Translations under genes and position numbers: made by a program
In this document: positions 28,381 to 35,358 of the stretch, piece by piece
Numbering within the stretch: the first letter of the stretch is position 1
Layout: each line of letters opens with the position of its first letter
The notes under the pieces: generated by a model
Told to the model about the DNA's origin: nothing
What the model saw: the letters and a program-made list of their open reading frames with translations, nothing else
Database searches by the model: none
NCBI GenBank assembly: GCA_018827375.1
Contig: JAHJYW010000009.1
Span: forward strand, 33,986-97,985
From: Alphaproteobacteria bacterium
GTDB taxonomy: Bacteria; Pseudomonadota; Alphaproteobacteria; Caulobacterales; Hyphomonadaceae
Reading direction: 5' to 3'
DNA: 64,000 nucleotides

Positions 28381-29265
28381 CTAGCGGAGCACGCTGTTGT
28401 CGCCCTCGCCGGGCACATGCATCATGCGGCTAAGGCTGAGGCATGACGCAATCGGCTCTCCCCTGGATGTCGATACGAGCATGTCGGGGTGGCCAAGATA
28501 GGCGGCCAGGTCGCCGATCGCGCCGCGGTCAATCTCCGCAAGGGAGATATCGTCTGTCACTTCCCCAAGCAGACTGGCTGATCTGCAGGTGAGGCGTTCG
28601 GCAATCACGAGACTGGTGGACGCATCACTGTCTTCGCGAAGGCCGCGCCAAGCGGCCCGCTGTGGCGCATTCCTGATCAGGATGCTGGACGGAAGACCTG
28701 CGCCCGTCGGCACCGCCATCCAGAGGGCTGACACGGAAAGGCCGGGTTCCGGTTGGGCATAGCGGACGGAATAGATGGTGCCGCCGCTGACCTTGTAGGC
28801 GGCAAGTGTAGCGGCATTGGTCGCATCAAGCTTTGCGAGCCAGCCTGAAACGGCGAGGTTACGCGCTTCACGTGCCCGGCCATCGGCGCCCGTGGCCATC
28901 AGCACGATCGCTTGATCCATGCGGGCAGCGGGCGTAAGGCGCGCGCCAGCGGCCAGCGCGGCGTCGTAGTGGGAGACAGAAATCTCAGCGCGGCCTGAAT
29001 CGAGCGCTGCGCGGGCGGCGACAATGTGGGCATCGCGCACCTCAAGCCGGTCTGGGCAGGCGGCAATGAAGGCTTCAGCCGTCCGCAGGAAATAGGCGGG
29101 GCTGCCTTCCTCCTGCGGCGCAGATATGGCGTTCTGGTACCGCACGGCGTCCGACAGGCCGCAGGCGGCCTCGGCGTGGGCGTCCTGCGCCAGCCCCAAA
29201 AGGGCGGAGATGCCTGATGCGATCAGGGCTGAGGCTGCTTTCCGTGTGAAACGTGCATAGGCCAT
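28381..29265 (-). CDS. Unknown exported protein, helical-repeat-like (294 aa)
   Basis: No family is recognised. An apparent signal peptide (MAYARFTRKAASALIASGIS, cleavage near AHA-EA) leads to a first half of paired helices resembling TPR units (AAFIAACPDRLEVRDAHIVA-like pattern around residues 60-130). The second half is mixed, with a possible Cys pair (residues in LTCRSASLL and ASCLSLSRMM) that could form a disulfide in the periplasm. It ends MMHVPGEGDNSVLR. It lies alone between the PLP enzyme and the ZIP transporter, with about 100 bases on each side. Confidence 0.7.
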   Translation of the reverse strand: MAYARFTRKAASALIASGISALLGLAQDAHAEAACGLSDAVRYQNAISAPQEEGSPAYFLRTAEAFIAACPDRLEVRDAHIVAARAALDSGRAEISVSHYDAALAAGARLTPAARMDQAIVLMATGADGRAREARNLAVSGWLAKLDATNAATLAAYKVSGGTIYSVRYAQPEPGLSVSALWMAVPTGAGLPSSILIRNAPQRAAWRGLREDSDASTSLVIAERLTCRSASLLGEVTDDISLAEIDRGAIGDLAAYLGHPDMLVSTSRGEPIASCLSLSRMMHVPGEGDNSVLR

Positions 29266-29367
29266 CGCGACTCTCCCTGAACTGGGGGCGACTCTGCAAA
29301 GGCCATGCCGATGACAGCGCTTTGGATCAGCTCAACGCACACAATCTCAGCCGGAAAGGCTGTTGGG

Positions 29368-30171
29368 TCAATTATCGCCCGCGTGAATATGTGCGGGGTC
29401 GTGGCCCTGAAATGGCGGGTCGTTGAGGGCGTGGCTATGGCGATGGAATGGCAGGCTTGCAATTGCGACCGCGATGGCAACACCAGCGCCGAGGGACAGG
29501 AAGCTGCGCAATGGCGGTTCTTCCTTCAGTGGCTCCATCAGTGGGCCCGTGGCGACATAAAGGAGAAGCCCTGCTGAAACGGCAAACAGGTTACCGATGG
29601 CTTCAGGTCCAAGCCCGTACATGAAGGGCGCCGAAGCAATGACACCGAGCGGGGTGGTGGCAGCCGCCGCGAGGAAGGCCAGAAAGAAAGCCTGACGGTT
29701 GGCGAAACCATGCCGACGCAGGATTGCAAAGGCGATGACGCCTTCGGGAAACTTGTGAAGCAAGAGCGAAGACGCCGCGTAGACGCCGGATGAGAAGCTG
29801 GCCGCGAATGTCACGGAATAGACGATGCCATCGATGAACGAGTGAAGTGCGATTGCGAGGACGGGTGTCGCGGCAGCGGCGTGGCCTTCCTCTCCGCCTT
29901 CGGGAAAGATCACGCGGACGAGGAAACTCAGCAGGAGGCCCCCGAGGAAGCCGGTCAGGATAAGTCCTGGCGCATGCGGACTAAGCGCAAAAGCCTCTGG
30001 CGTGATGTGGAGGATGCTGAGCGTGACCAGCATGCCGCCAGCGGCCAGGGCGAACAGGCCCGAATGCCGGGCGCTCCAGTCGCCACGCGCTGCGACAGCG
30101 ATCAGGGCGATCGTCGTCACAAAGGCGGCAATCAAGCCGAAGAAAAGAGGGGCCTGCATGGACTGTAGCAT
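29368..30171 (-). CDS. ZIP family divalent metal transporter
   Basis: The 267-aa membrane protein has about eight hydrophobic segments and both ZIP metal-site helices: AIALHSFIDGIVYSV and LLLHKFPEGVIAFAIL, where the His, Asp and Glu form the binuclear site. ZIP proteins move zinc, iron or manganese into the cytosol. His-rich segments (EGGEEGHAAAA loop and the tail FHRHSHALNDPPFQGHDPAH with HIHAG) suit metal capture. The gene is divergent from a DUF2796/ABC/DUF3299 operon over a short shared promoter region, which points to zinc uptake and common control. An ATG at 30159 is an alternative start. Confidence 0.9.
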   Translation of the reverse strand: MLQSMQAPLFFGLIAAFVTTIALIAVAARGDWSARHSGLFALAAGGMLVTLSILHITPEAFALSPHAPGLILTGFLGGLLLSFLVRVIFPEGGEEGHAAAATPVLAIALHSFIDGIVYSVTFAASFSSGVYAASSLLLHKFPEGVIAFAILRRHGFANRQAFFLAFLAAAATTPLGVIASAPFMYGLGPEAIGNLFAVSAGLLLYVATGPLMEPLKEEPPLRSFLSLGAGVAIAVAIASLPFHRHSHALNDPPFQGHDPAHIHAGDN

Positions 30172-30264
30172 GGTGTAGAGGGGGCCTCAGGGCCGACGCG
30201 GGGCCATTATGTGTATAGAAAGGGCGATGCTGCGGCGAAAAGCGTTGATGTGGCCTTGTGGAAA

Positions 30265-30289
30265 AATGTTATATAGTCTCATTATGCAA
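30265..30289. promoter_or_regulatory. Candidate Zur-like operator in divergent metal promoter
   Basis: The AT-rich stretch AATGTTATATAGTCTCATTA sits between the divergent ZIP gene and the DUF2796 operon. Its left half matches AATGTTATA, one arm of the palindrome I associate with alphaproteobacterial Zur sites; the right arm matches at only five of nine positions (ending CATT). The surrounding DNA is GC-rich, so the element stands out. Assignment is inferred mainly from the flanking genes. Confidence 0.4.
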
Positions 30290-30353
30290 ATCGCGAGAAC
30301 AAATTTTCGGTTCGCGCATATTCCCCCATCATGGCGCCAGGAGGCCCCTCTTC

Positions 30354-30959
30354 ATGTTCACTTCATCGCGTGTGGCCCTGTGCCTGATTTTGACTGTTCC
30401 GGCGCTCGCTCTGGCGGGTTGCAGCAAGAAGACGGAAACGGCGCCCGCCGCGCCTGAGACCCCGTCTGTCGAAGCGCCCGAGAATATGGAAACTGCTCCA
30501 GCCACACCTGAAGCGCCCGAAGTGACAGAAACCACAGAGACGGCAACCGCAGGCGGCGAAGCCCATGTCCATGGTGCAGGCGACTTCGCCGTGGCAGTCG
30601 ATGGCGACCTGCTGACCGTGACGCTGGATGCGCCGCTGGCCAATTTCGGCCTGGGCGAAGGTGATACGGATGCATTGGAAGTCAGCACGGGGATCGGTGA
30701 CGATCTGGTCAGTTTCCAGGGCAGTGCGGATTGCACGGAAAGCGGCCGTCACATCCAGACGCGTACCGTGGGTGATCATAGCGGCCTGACACTGACACTC
30801 GAATATACCTGTAACGCGCTCGACAAGCTTGATGGCGTGCGTCTCAATGCCTTCTCCGAATTCCCGGGCTTCGAGACTGTTGATGCGGTCTTTGTCGGCC
30901 CTGACTCGCAAATGGCTGCCGTCCTGACACCGGGCAATCCTGAACTGGCAACACGCTAA
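30354..30959 (+). CDS. DUF2796 (ZrgA-like) zinc-uptake lipoprotein
   Basis: A lipoprotein signal (MFTSSRVALCLILTVPALAL, lipobox LAGC) is followed by a low-complexity Pro/Glu/Thr linker (residues 25-65) and a DUF2796 domain: EAHVHGAGDFAVAVDGDLLT with the family HxHG motif, then TLDAPLANFGLGE. In Vibrio cholerae the DUF2796 protein ZrgA belongs to a zinc-regulated uptake cluster; the metal role here follows from that and from the neighbours. Two later cysteines (ADCTESGRH and YTCNAL) may pair. AGGAGG precedes the ATG at 30354; the longer frame from 30258 would cover the operator-like region and is rejected. First gene of a four-gene plus-strand operon. Confidence 0.85.
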   Translation: MFTSSRVALCLILTVPALALAGCSKKTETAPAAPETPSVEAPENMETAPATPEAPEVTETTETATAGGEAHVHGAGDFAVAVDGDLLTVTLDAPLANFGLGEGDTDALEVSTGIGDDLVSFQGSADCTESGRHIQTRTVGDHSGLTLTLEYTCNALDKLDGVRLNAFSEFPGFETVDAVFVGPDSQMAAVLTPGNPELATR

Positions 30960-30977
30960 ACCTCCGAAACGGCTCGC

Positions 30978-31673
30978 ATGACCGATCCTGCCATCTTGAT
31001 CGAAGGGCTGCGCTTTGCCTGGAAGGGCCATGCGCCGGTGCTGGACGTGCCATCTTTCCGCCTCGCCCGCGGTGAGCGCCTGTTCCTGCGCGGGCCATCC
31101 GGCTCCGGCAAGTCGACCCTGCTCGGCGTGATTGCCGGTGTGCTTGAGGCGGACGCCGGCAAGGTCAGCGTGCTGGGTCAGGATCTTGCGGCGCTGTCCA
31201 GCTCGGCCCGCGACAGGATGCGCGCCGACCATCTCGGTGTGATCTTCCAGATGTTCAATCTCGTGCCATATCTCTCCGTCGTGGGGAATGTGACCCTGCC
31301 ACTGAAATTCTCCGCCGCGCGCCGCAAGGCCGTGGGCGGGAATGCAGATGCGGAGGCGCGCCGCCTGCTCGGTCGTCTCGGCCTGACGGATGATGCGATG
31401 CTGGATCGGCGCGTATCAGACCTGTCTGTTGGGCAGCAGCAGCGCGTGGCCGCGGCGCGGGCCCTGATCGGGGCACCCGAGATCGTCATCGCCGATGAGC
31501 CGACCTCGGCGCTGGATACCGACGCGCGTGACCGTTTCATCGCGCTCCTGTCGGAAGAGGCGGCCCGCACCGGCGCGGCCCTGCTTTTCGTCAGCCATGA
31601 TGCCTCTCTGGCGCGCCTGTTTGACCGGGCGGTCGATCTTGCCGAGATCAACCGGGCAGGGGCAATTACATGA
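30978..31673 (+). CDS. ABC transporter ATP-binding protein (LolD/MacB type) of the metal module
   Basis: The 231-aa ATPase has Walker A GPSGSGKSTLLGVIAGV, a Q-loop in LGVIFQMFNLVPYLSVVGNV, signature LSVGQQQRVAAARALIG and Walker B IVIADEPTSALD. The sequence is of the LolD/MacB subfamily, which drives FtsX-type permeases rather than classical importers. It begins 18 bases after the DUF2796 gene and its stop overlaps the permease start (ATGA, 31670-31673), so the two form one unit. Mechanotransmission to periplasmic partners is more likely than direct metal transport, by analogy with MacB. Confidence 0.92.
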   Translation: MTDPAILIEGLRFAWKGHAPVLDVPSFRLARGERLFLRGPSGSGKSTLLGVIAGVLEADAGKVSVLGQDLAALSSSARDRMRADHLGVIFQMFNLVPYLSVVGNVTLPLKFSAARRKAVGGNADAEARRLLGRLGLTDDAMLDRRVSDLSVGQQQRVAAARALIGAPEIVIADEPTSALDTDARDRFIALLSEEAARTGAALLFVSHDASLARLFDRAVDLAEINRAGAIT

Positions 31674-32938
31674 GCGCGATCCTGTCCCTTGCCTGGAAGA
31701 GCCTGCTGAACCGCAAGGGATCGGTGATCCTCACGCTGGTGGCGGTTGCGCTGTCGGTTGCGCTTTTCCTCGGCGTCGACAAGGCGCGGACCGGTGCACG
31801 GGAAGGCTTTGGCAATACCATTTCCGGCACTGACCTGATCGTCGGCGCGCCGACCGGCACGGTGAACCTGCTGCTCTATTCAGTCTTCCGGATGGGCAAT
31901 GCGACGGCGGAAGTGTCGTGGCCGACCTATGAGAAAATAGCTTCGCGGCCTGATGTGGCGTGGACCGTGCCGATCTCGTTGGGTGACAGCCATCGCGGTT
32001 TCCGGGTGCTTGGCACGACAGACGCCTATTTTGAGCACTATAAATATGGCCGCGGACAGCCGCTGGCGCTTGCCGAGGGCGAACGTTTCAGCGACTTGTT
32101 CGACGCCGTGATCGGCGCTGACGTGGCGCGGGAGCTTGGCTACGAAATCGCATCGCCACTTGTGCTGAGCCACGGGCTGGGCACTGCGAGCCTTGGGGCA
32201 GGGCACGAGAACCGACCGTTCCGTGTCGTCGGCATTCTGGCGCCAACCGGCACGCCGGTGGACCGCACCGTGCACGTCTCGCTTGAGGCCATCACCGCGA
32301 TCCATGTTGGCTGGGAGACGGGAGCAAAAAACCCGCTCGCCGACACGATAGACGAAAAGATGATCCGCGGTTTCGACCTGACACCGAAGAGCGTGACAGC
32401 TTTCTTTGTCGGCCTTGAGCGCAAGGGTACGATCCTGACGACACGCAGGGCGATCAATACGAACAAGGGCGAGCCGCTTATGGCGATCATTCCGGGCGAG
32501 GCGCTGGCCGAGCTGTGGAGTGTGACCGCCTTTGCCGAGCGGGCGTTGATGGCTGTTTCCGTCTTCGTGATTGCCGTTGGACTTGTCTCGATCCTGACAT
32601 CAATCCTTACAAGCCTGAACGAGCGGCGGCGCGAAATGTCGATCCTTCGGGCAGTGGGCGCGCGGCCGGGACATATTTTCAGCCTGCTTGTGCTGGAGGC
32701 GGGCCTGGTCGGCTTTCTTGGCGCTCTGATCGGGATTGTGTTGATTCATGCGATCCTGCTGGTGGCCGGGCCTATGGTCGAAGCGCGCTATGGCGTGTCG
32801 CTGGCCGGGACTGGGCCGGGCCTGACAGACCTTTATACACTGCTGGCGGTGACGCTGGCATCCCTGTTTATCGGCATGGTGCCGGCATGGGCGGCGTTCA
32901 GGCGCTCGCTGGCCGATGGCCTGTCTGTGAAAGTGTGA
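31670..32938 (+). CDS. FtsX/MacB-type ABC permease of the metal module
   Basis: The 422-aa permease has the FtsX layout: an N-terminal membrane helix (SVILTLVAVALSVALFLGVD), a periplasmic domain of about 240 residues (KARTGAREGFGNTISGTDLI onward, with HRGFRVLGTTDAYFEHYKYG), then three C-terminal helices (ALMAVSVFVIAVGLVSILTS, HIFSLLVLEAGLVGFLGALI, DLYTLLAVTLASLFIGMVPA). The coupling block EMSILRAVGARPGHIFSLL is typical. It is translationally coupled to the ATPase. Alone it would be called a LolE/MacB-like exporter; next to DUF2796 and DUF3299 it belongs to the zinc-regulated ABC set. Confidence 0.92.
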   Translation: MSAILSLAWKSLLNRKGSVILTLVAVALSVALFLGVDKARTGAREGFGNTISGTDLIVGAPTGTVNLLLYSVFRMGNATAEVSWPTYEKIASRPDVAWTVPISLGDSHRGFRVLGTTDAYFEHYKYGRGQPLALAEGERFSDLFDAVIGADVARELGYEIASPLVLSHGLGTASLGAGHENRPFRVVGILAPTGTPVDRTVHVSLEAITAIHVGWETGAKNPLADTIDEKMIRGFDLTPKSVTAFFVGLERKGTILTTRRAINTNKGEPLMAIIPGEALAELWSVTAFAERALMAVSVFVIAVGLVSILTSILTSLNERRREMSILRAVGARPGHIFSLLVLEAGLVGFLGALIGIVLIHAILLVAGPMVEARYGVSLAGTGPGLTDLYTLLAVTLASLFIGMVPAWAAFRRSLADGLSVKV

Positions 32939-32997
32939 CCTAATGAACCGCTCAAACCGTCTGGCACTGCCGGCACCGGGAGTTTAAGTTGAGAGCC

Positions 32998-33702
32998 ATG
33001 AAAACGATCCAGATTCTTTCCGCTGCCCTGCTTGTGACGTTTGTAACGGCGTGTGGCCAAACAGCTGAGCCGGAAACGGCGCCTGCTGCCGCCGCCGCTT
33101 CCAAAGCGGATGCGGGTCCTAAAGTGGGCGATAAGATCGGTGAGAGCGATGCCGAAAAGGCCGCGAAGAAAGCCGAGAAGGATGCGTCCATTGTCGCCAA
33201 GGCGGTTGAGGAAGCGCGTATCGAGGCAGAACTCGAAGCGCGCGGCATTCGCAGCATTGGCTGGGAAGACCTGATGCCGGAAGGGGAGGAAGAGCGCCTC
33301 GCCAAGATGTATCAGTCCCAGATGGCCACGCTCTATTCTGGCTCGCCAATCGCCGAGGGCTCTGCCATGGACACGGCCGTTCAGATCGGCACGTTCAACA
33401 CGGTCGGCGCCCTGGATGGCGTGAAGATACGCATACCGGGTTATACGGTACCGTTCGAATATGGCTCCAAGGCTGAGATCACCCAGTTCCTGCTGGTGCC
33501 GTATTTTGGCGCCTGTATCCACGCGCCACCGCCTCCGCCGAACCAGACCATTTTCGTCAAGACGGATGATCCGATCAAGCTGAAGGATCTCGCTCAGGCG
33601 GTCTGGATCGAGGGTACGATCCGCGTGCAGACGCAGAATTCCGACCTGGCCGATGCGGCCTACACAATCGAAATGACGAACCTCACGAAATACGAATACT
33701 GA
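32998..33702 (+). CDS. DUF3299 lipoprotein of the metal module
   Basis: A lipoprotein signal (MKTIQILSAALLVTFVTACG, lipobox VTAC) precedes an Ala/Lys/Glu-rich linker (residues 25-75, probably helical) and a DUF3299 domain with GWEDLMPEGEEE, IRIPGYTVPFEYGSKAEITQ, LVPYFGACIHAPPPPPNQTI and a terminal LTKYEY. The Cys and His in GACIHAPPPPPN are the strongest candidate metal ligands, and the block is a family hallmark. An ATG at 32998 is preferred over the TTG at 32989. It lies 59 bases after the permease and nine before the HAD gene. Function is unknown; a periplasmic metal-handling partner is inferred. Confidence 0.87.
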   Translation: MKTIQILSAALLVTFVTACGQTAEPETAPAAAAASKADAGPKVGDKIGESDAEKAAKKAEKDASIVAKAVEEARIEAELEARGIRSIGWEDLMPEGEEERLAKMYQSQMATLYSGSPIAEGSAMDTAVQIGTFNTVGALDGVKIRIPGYTVPFEYGSKAEITQFLLVPYFGACIHAPPPPPNQTIFVKTDDPIKLKDLAQAVWIEGTIRVQTQNSDLADAAYTIEMTNLTKYEY

Positions 33703-33710
33703 GGCAGCGC

Positions 33711-34331
33711 ATGATCAGGCCCGAAGACATCAAGGTCGTCGCCTGGGACTTCGACGGCGTTCTGAACCGTAATATCGAGAATGGGGTTTTTGCCTGGGCG
33801 CGCGGTTTTTCCGATGATCTTGGCCTGTCACTGGAATCGTTCAGCGGCTTCCTGTTTCAGGGCCGGTTCCAGAAGGCCATGGTCGGCGAGGCCTGCCTGC
33901 GGGAGCTGGTGACGGAATGGGCCGGAGCGAATGGCGCGTCAGGCCGTGAAGCCGAAATCCTCGACTACTGGTTTACCCGTGACGCCTTGCCGGATGCGGA
34001 TGTGCTGGCCATGGTTGCGCAGCTGAGGCAGCGCGGCATTGCCAATGTCATGGCGACGAATAATGAAATCCACCGCACATCCTTCATTGAATCCGACATG
34101 GGTTTTGACCTGCATATGGACCGGATATTTGCAGCTGGCCGCATGCGGGTGGCAAAACCCGATCCGGACTATTTCCGCCATCTGGAACGGGAACTGGGCA
34201 TGTCGGGCCAGCACATGCTTCTGGTTGACGACATGGCGGAAAATGTCGAGTCCGCGCGGCGGATCGGTTGGCAGGCTTTCCACTTTACAGAAGGCGCGCA
34301 TGACGATCTCGTCGCGGCGTTGGGCCTATAG
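33711..34331 (+). CDS. HAD superfamily (subclass IA) hydrolase
   Basis: The 206-aa protein shows the HAD motifs in order: I, VVAWDFDGVLNRN with the nucleophile Asp; II, VMATNNE; III, RVAKPDPDYFRH; IV, LLVDDMAENVESAR. The helical cap lies between motifs I and II. Such enzymes dephosphorylate small metabolites in the cytosol; the substrate is unknown. It begins nine bases after the DUF3299 gene, so it is probably the last gene of that transcript, though HAD proteins are common passengers. A GC-rich hairpin follows. Confidence 0.9.
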   Translation: MIRPEDIKVVAWDFDGVLNRNIENGVFAWARGFSDDLGLSLESFSGFLFQGRFQKAMVGEACLRELVTEWAGANGASGREAEILDYWFTRDALPDADVLAMVAQLRQRGIANVMATNNEIHRTSFIESDMGFDLHMDRIFAAGRMRVAKPDPDYFRHLERELGMSGQHMLLVDDMAENVESARRIGWQAFHFTEGAHDDLVAALGL

Positions 34332-34342
34332 GCAAAAAAGAA

Positions 34343-34362
34343 GGGCAGCCAACAGGCTGCCC
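34343..34362 (-). terminator. Intrinsic terminator downstream of mscL
   Basis: GGGCAGCC and GGCTGCCC form an eight-base stem with a four-base loop. On the minus strand the stem is followed by TTCTTTTTT, so it best serves mscL, whose stop lies 84 bases before it; on the plus strand the tract is only pyrimidine-rich, giving weaker termination for the HAD gene. Confidence 0.85.
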
Positions 34363-34445
34363 CTCTCCTTACTCTACCTGGCACTCTACTGAACGTAAGC
34401 GTTAAGGACAAAGTCCTAACGCTTTACGAACTCGTATTGAGTCGC

Positions 34446-34859
34446 CTATTTGGCGCTCTTGGCAAGCAGGTTGCGGATTTCTTCCAGCAGAACTTCCTGA
34501 CGCGGTGGCGCGCTTGGGGCTGCCTCTTCCTTCTTCTTCATCGAGTTCATGGACTTGATGATGAAGAACATCACGATGGCGACGATCAGGAACGTGATCG
34601 TGTTATTGATGAAAAGGCCATAATTGAGGGTCGGCGCACCAGCCTCGGTCGCTGCTGCGAGCGAGATGTATTCACCGCCGTCCAGCGGCACGAAAAGGCT
34701 TGAGAAATCGACGCCGCCGAGCAAAAGCCCCACGGGCGGCATGATGATGTCATTGACCAATGACGATACGACGGTAGCAAATGCACCGCCGAGAATGAAG
34801 CCGACCGCGAGATCGACCAGGTTGCCCTTCATGGCAAATTCTTTGAATTCCTTGAGCAT
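34446..34859 (-). CDS. mscL: Large-conductance mechanosensitive channel
   Basis: The 137-aa protein has the standard MscL form: N-terminal amphipathic helix [22 protein letters not shown]1 with [20 protein letters not shown], a periplasmic loop, TM2 [20 protein letters not shown], and a charged C-terminal bundle ([20 protein letters not shown]). It opens under membrane tension to release solutes during osmotic downshock. Length and motifs are normal. It stands alone on the minus strand, about 100 bases after ihfB, and is followed by a terminator. Confidence 0.97.
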   Translation of the reverse strand: MLKEFKEFAMKGNLVDLAVGFILGGAFATVVSSLVNDIIMPPVGLLLGGVDFSSLFVPLDGGEYISLAAATEAGAPTLNYGLFINNTITFLIVAIVMFFIIKSMNSMKKKEEAAPSAPPRQEVLLEEIRNLLAKSAK

Positions 34860-34962
34860 GGTGCCCCCTCCGCAAGTTGTCTATGGCAATCGCTAGCCGT
34901 AATTGGTGATCGGGTTTGTTATCCGGGTCAAGCGTGTTGCGCACGCGCCCCGCTCCAGCCGC

Positions 34963-35262
34963 CTATCTCGCCTCGGGGTCTTCTCCACCATTCACGCGGG
35001 CGCGCAGCTCTTTGCCAGCCTTGAAGAAGGGGACGGCTTTCGCAGGTACCTTTACCGGTGCGCCCGTACGCGGATTGCGGCCCTTGCGAGCGTCGCGCTT
35101 GCGAACTGAGAAGGCGCCAAAGCCGCGCAGTTCAACCCGGTCGCCGCGGGCGAGGGCATCTGCAATCTCGTCAAGAATCACATTCACCACGCGCTCCAGA
35201 TCCTCCTGGCGCAGGTGGCTGTATTCTGAAGCAAGCTTCGCGATGAGTTCTGACTTTAGCAT
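34963..35262 (-). CDS. ihfB: Integration host factor subunit beta
   Basis: The 99-aa DNA-bending protein reads [20 protein letters not shown], then [20 protein letters not shown] and [20 protein letters not shown] with the intercalating Pro in the beta-arm, ending [20 protein letters not shown] is a heterodimer with IhfA and organises promoters, including sigma-54 promoters. The ATG at 35262 is the family start; the longer frame to 35325 passes through a hairpin. No clear Shine-Dalgarno site is seen. It lies downstream of rpsA in the conserved aroA-cmk-rpsA-ihfB order, which supports IHF-beta over HU. Confidence 0.95.
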   Translation of the reverse strand: MLKSELIAKLASEYSHLRQEDLERVVNVILDEIADALARGDRVELRGFGAFSVRKRDARKGRNPRTGAPVKVPAKAVPFFKAGKELRARVNGGEDPEAR

Positions 35263-35281
35263 GTTGTTGTTATTAAACGTA

Positions 35282-35314
35282 TTTGCGGCGGGAGCGCTAG
35301 GCCCCCGCCGCAAA
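35282..35314. repeat. Hairpin in the rpsA-ihfB spacer
   Basis: Eleven-base arms TTTGCGGCGGG and CCCGCCGCAAA pair perfectly around an 11-base loop, in the 96-base space between rpsA and ihfB. There is no U-tract, so it is more likely an RNA-stability or attenuation element that sets the rpsA to ihfB ratio than a true terminator. Confidence 0.6.
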
Positions 35315-35358
35315 CATTTCATCAATTTTAGGAAGCGATAGCAGCTTCCCCGGAAAGA

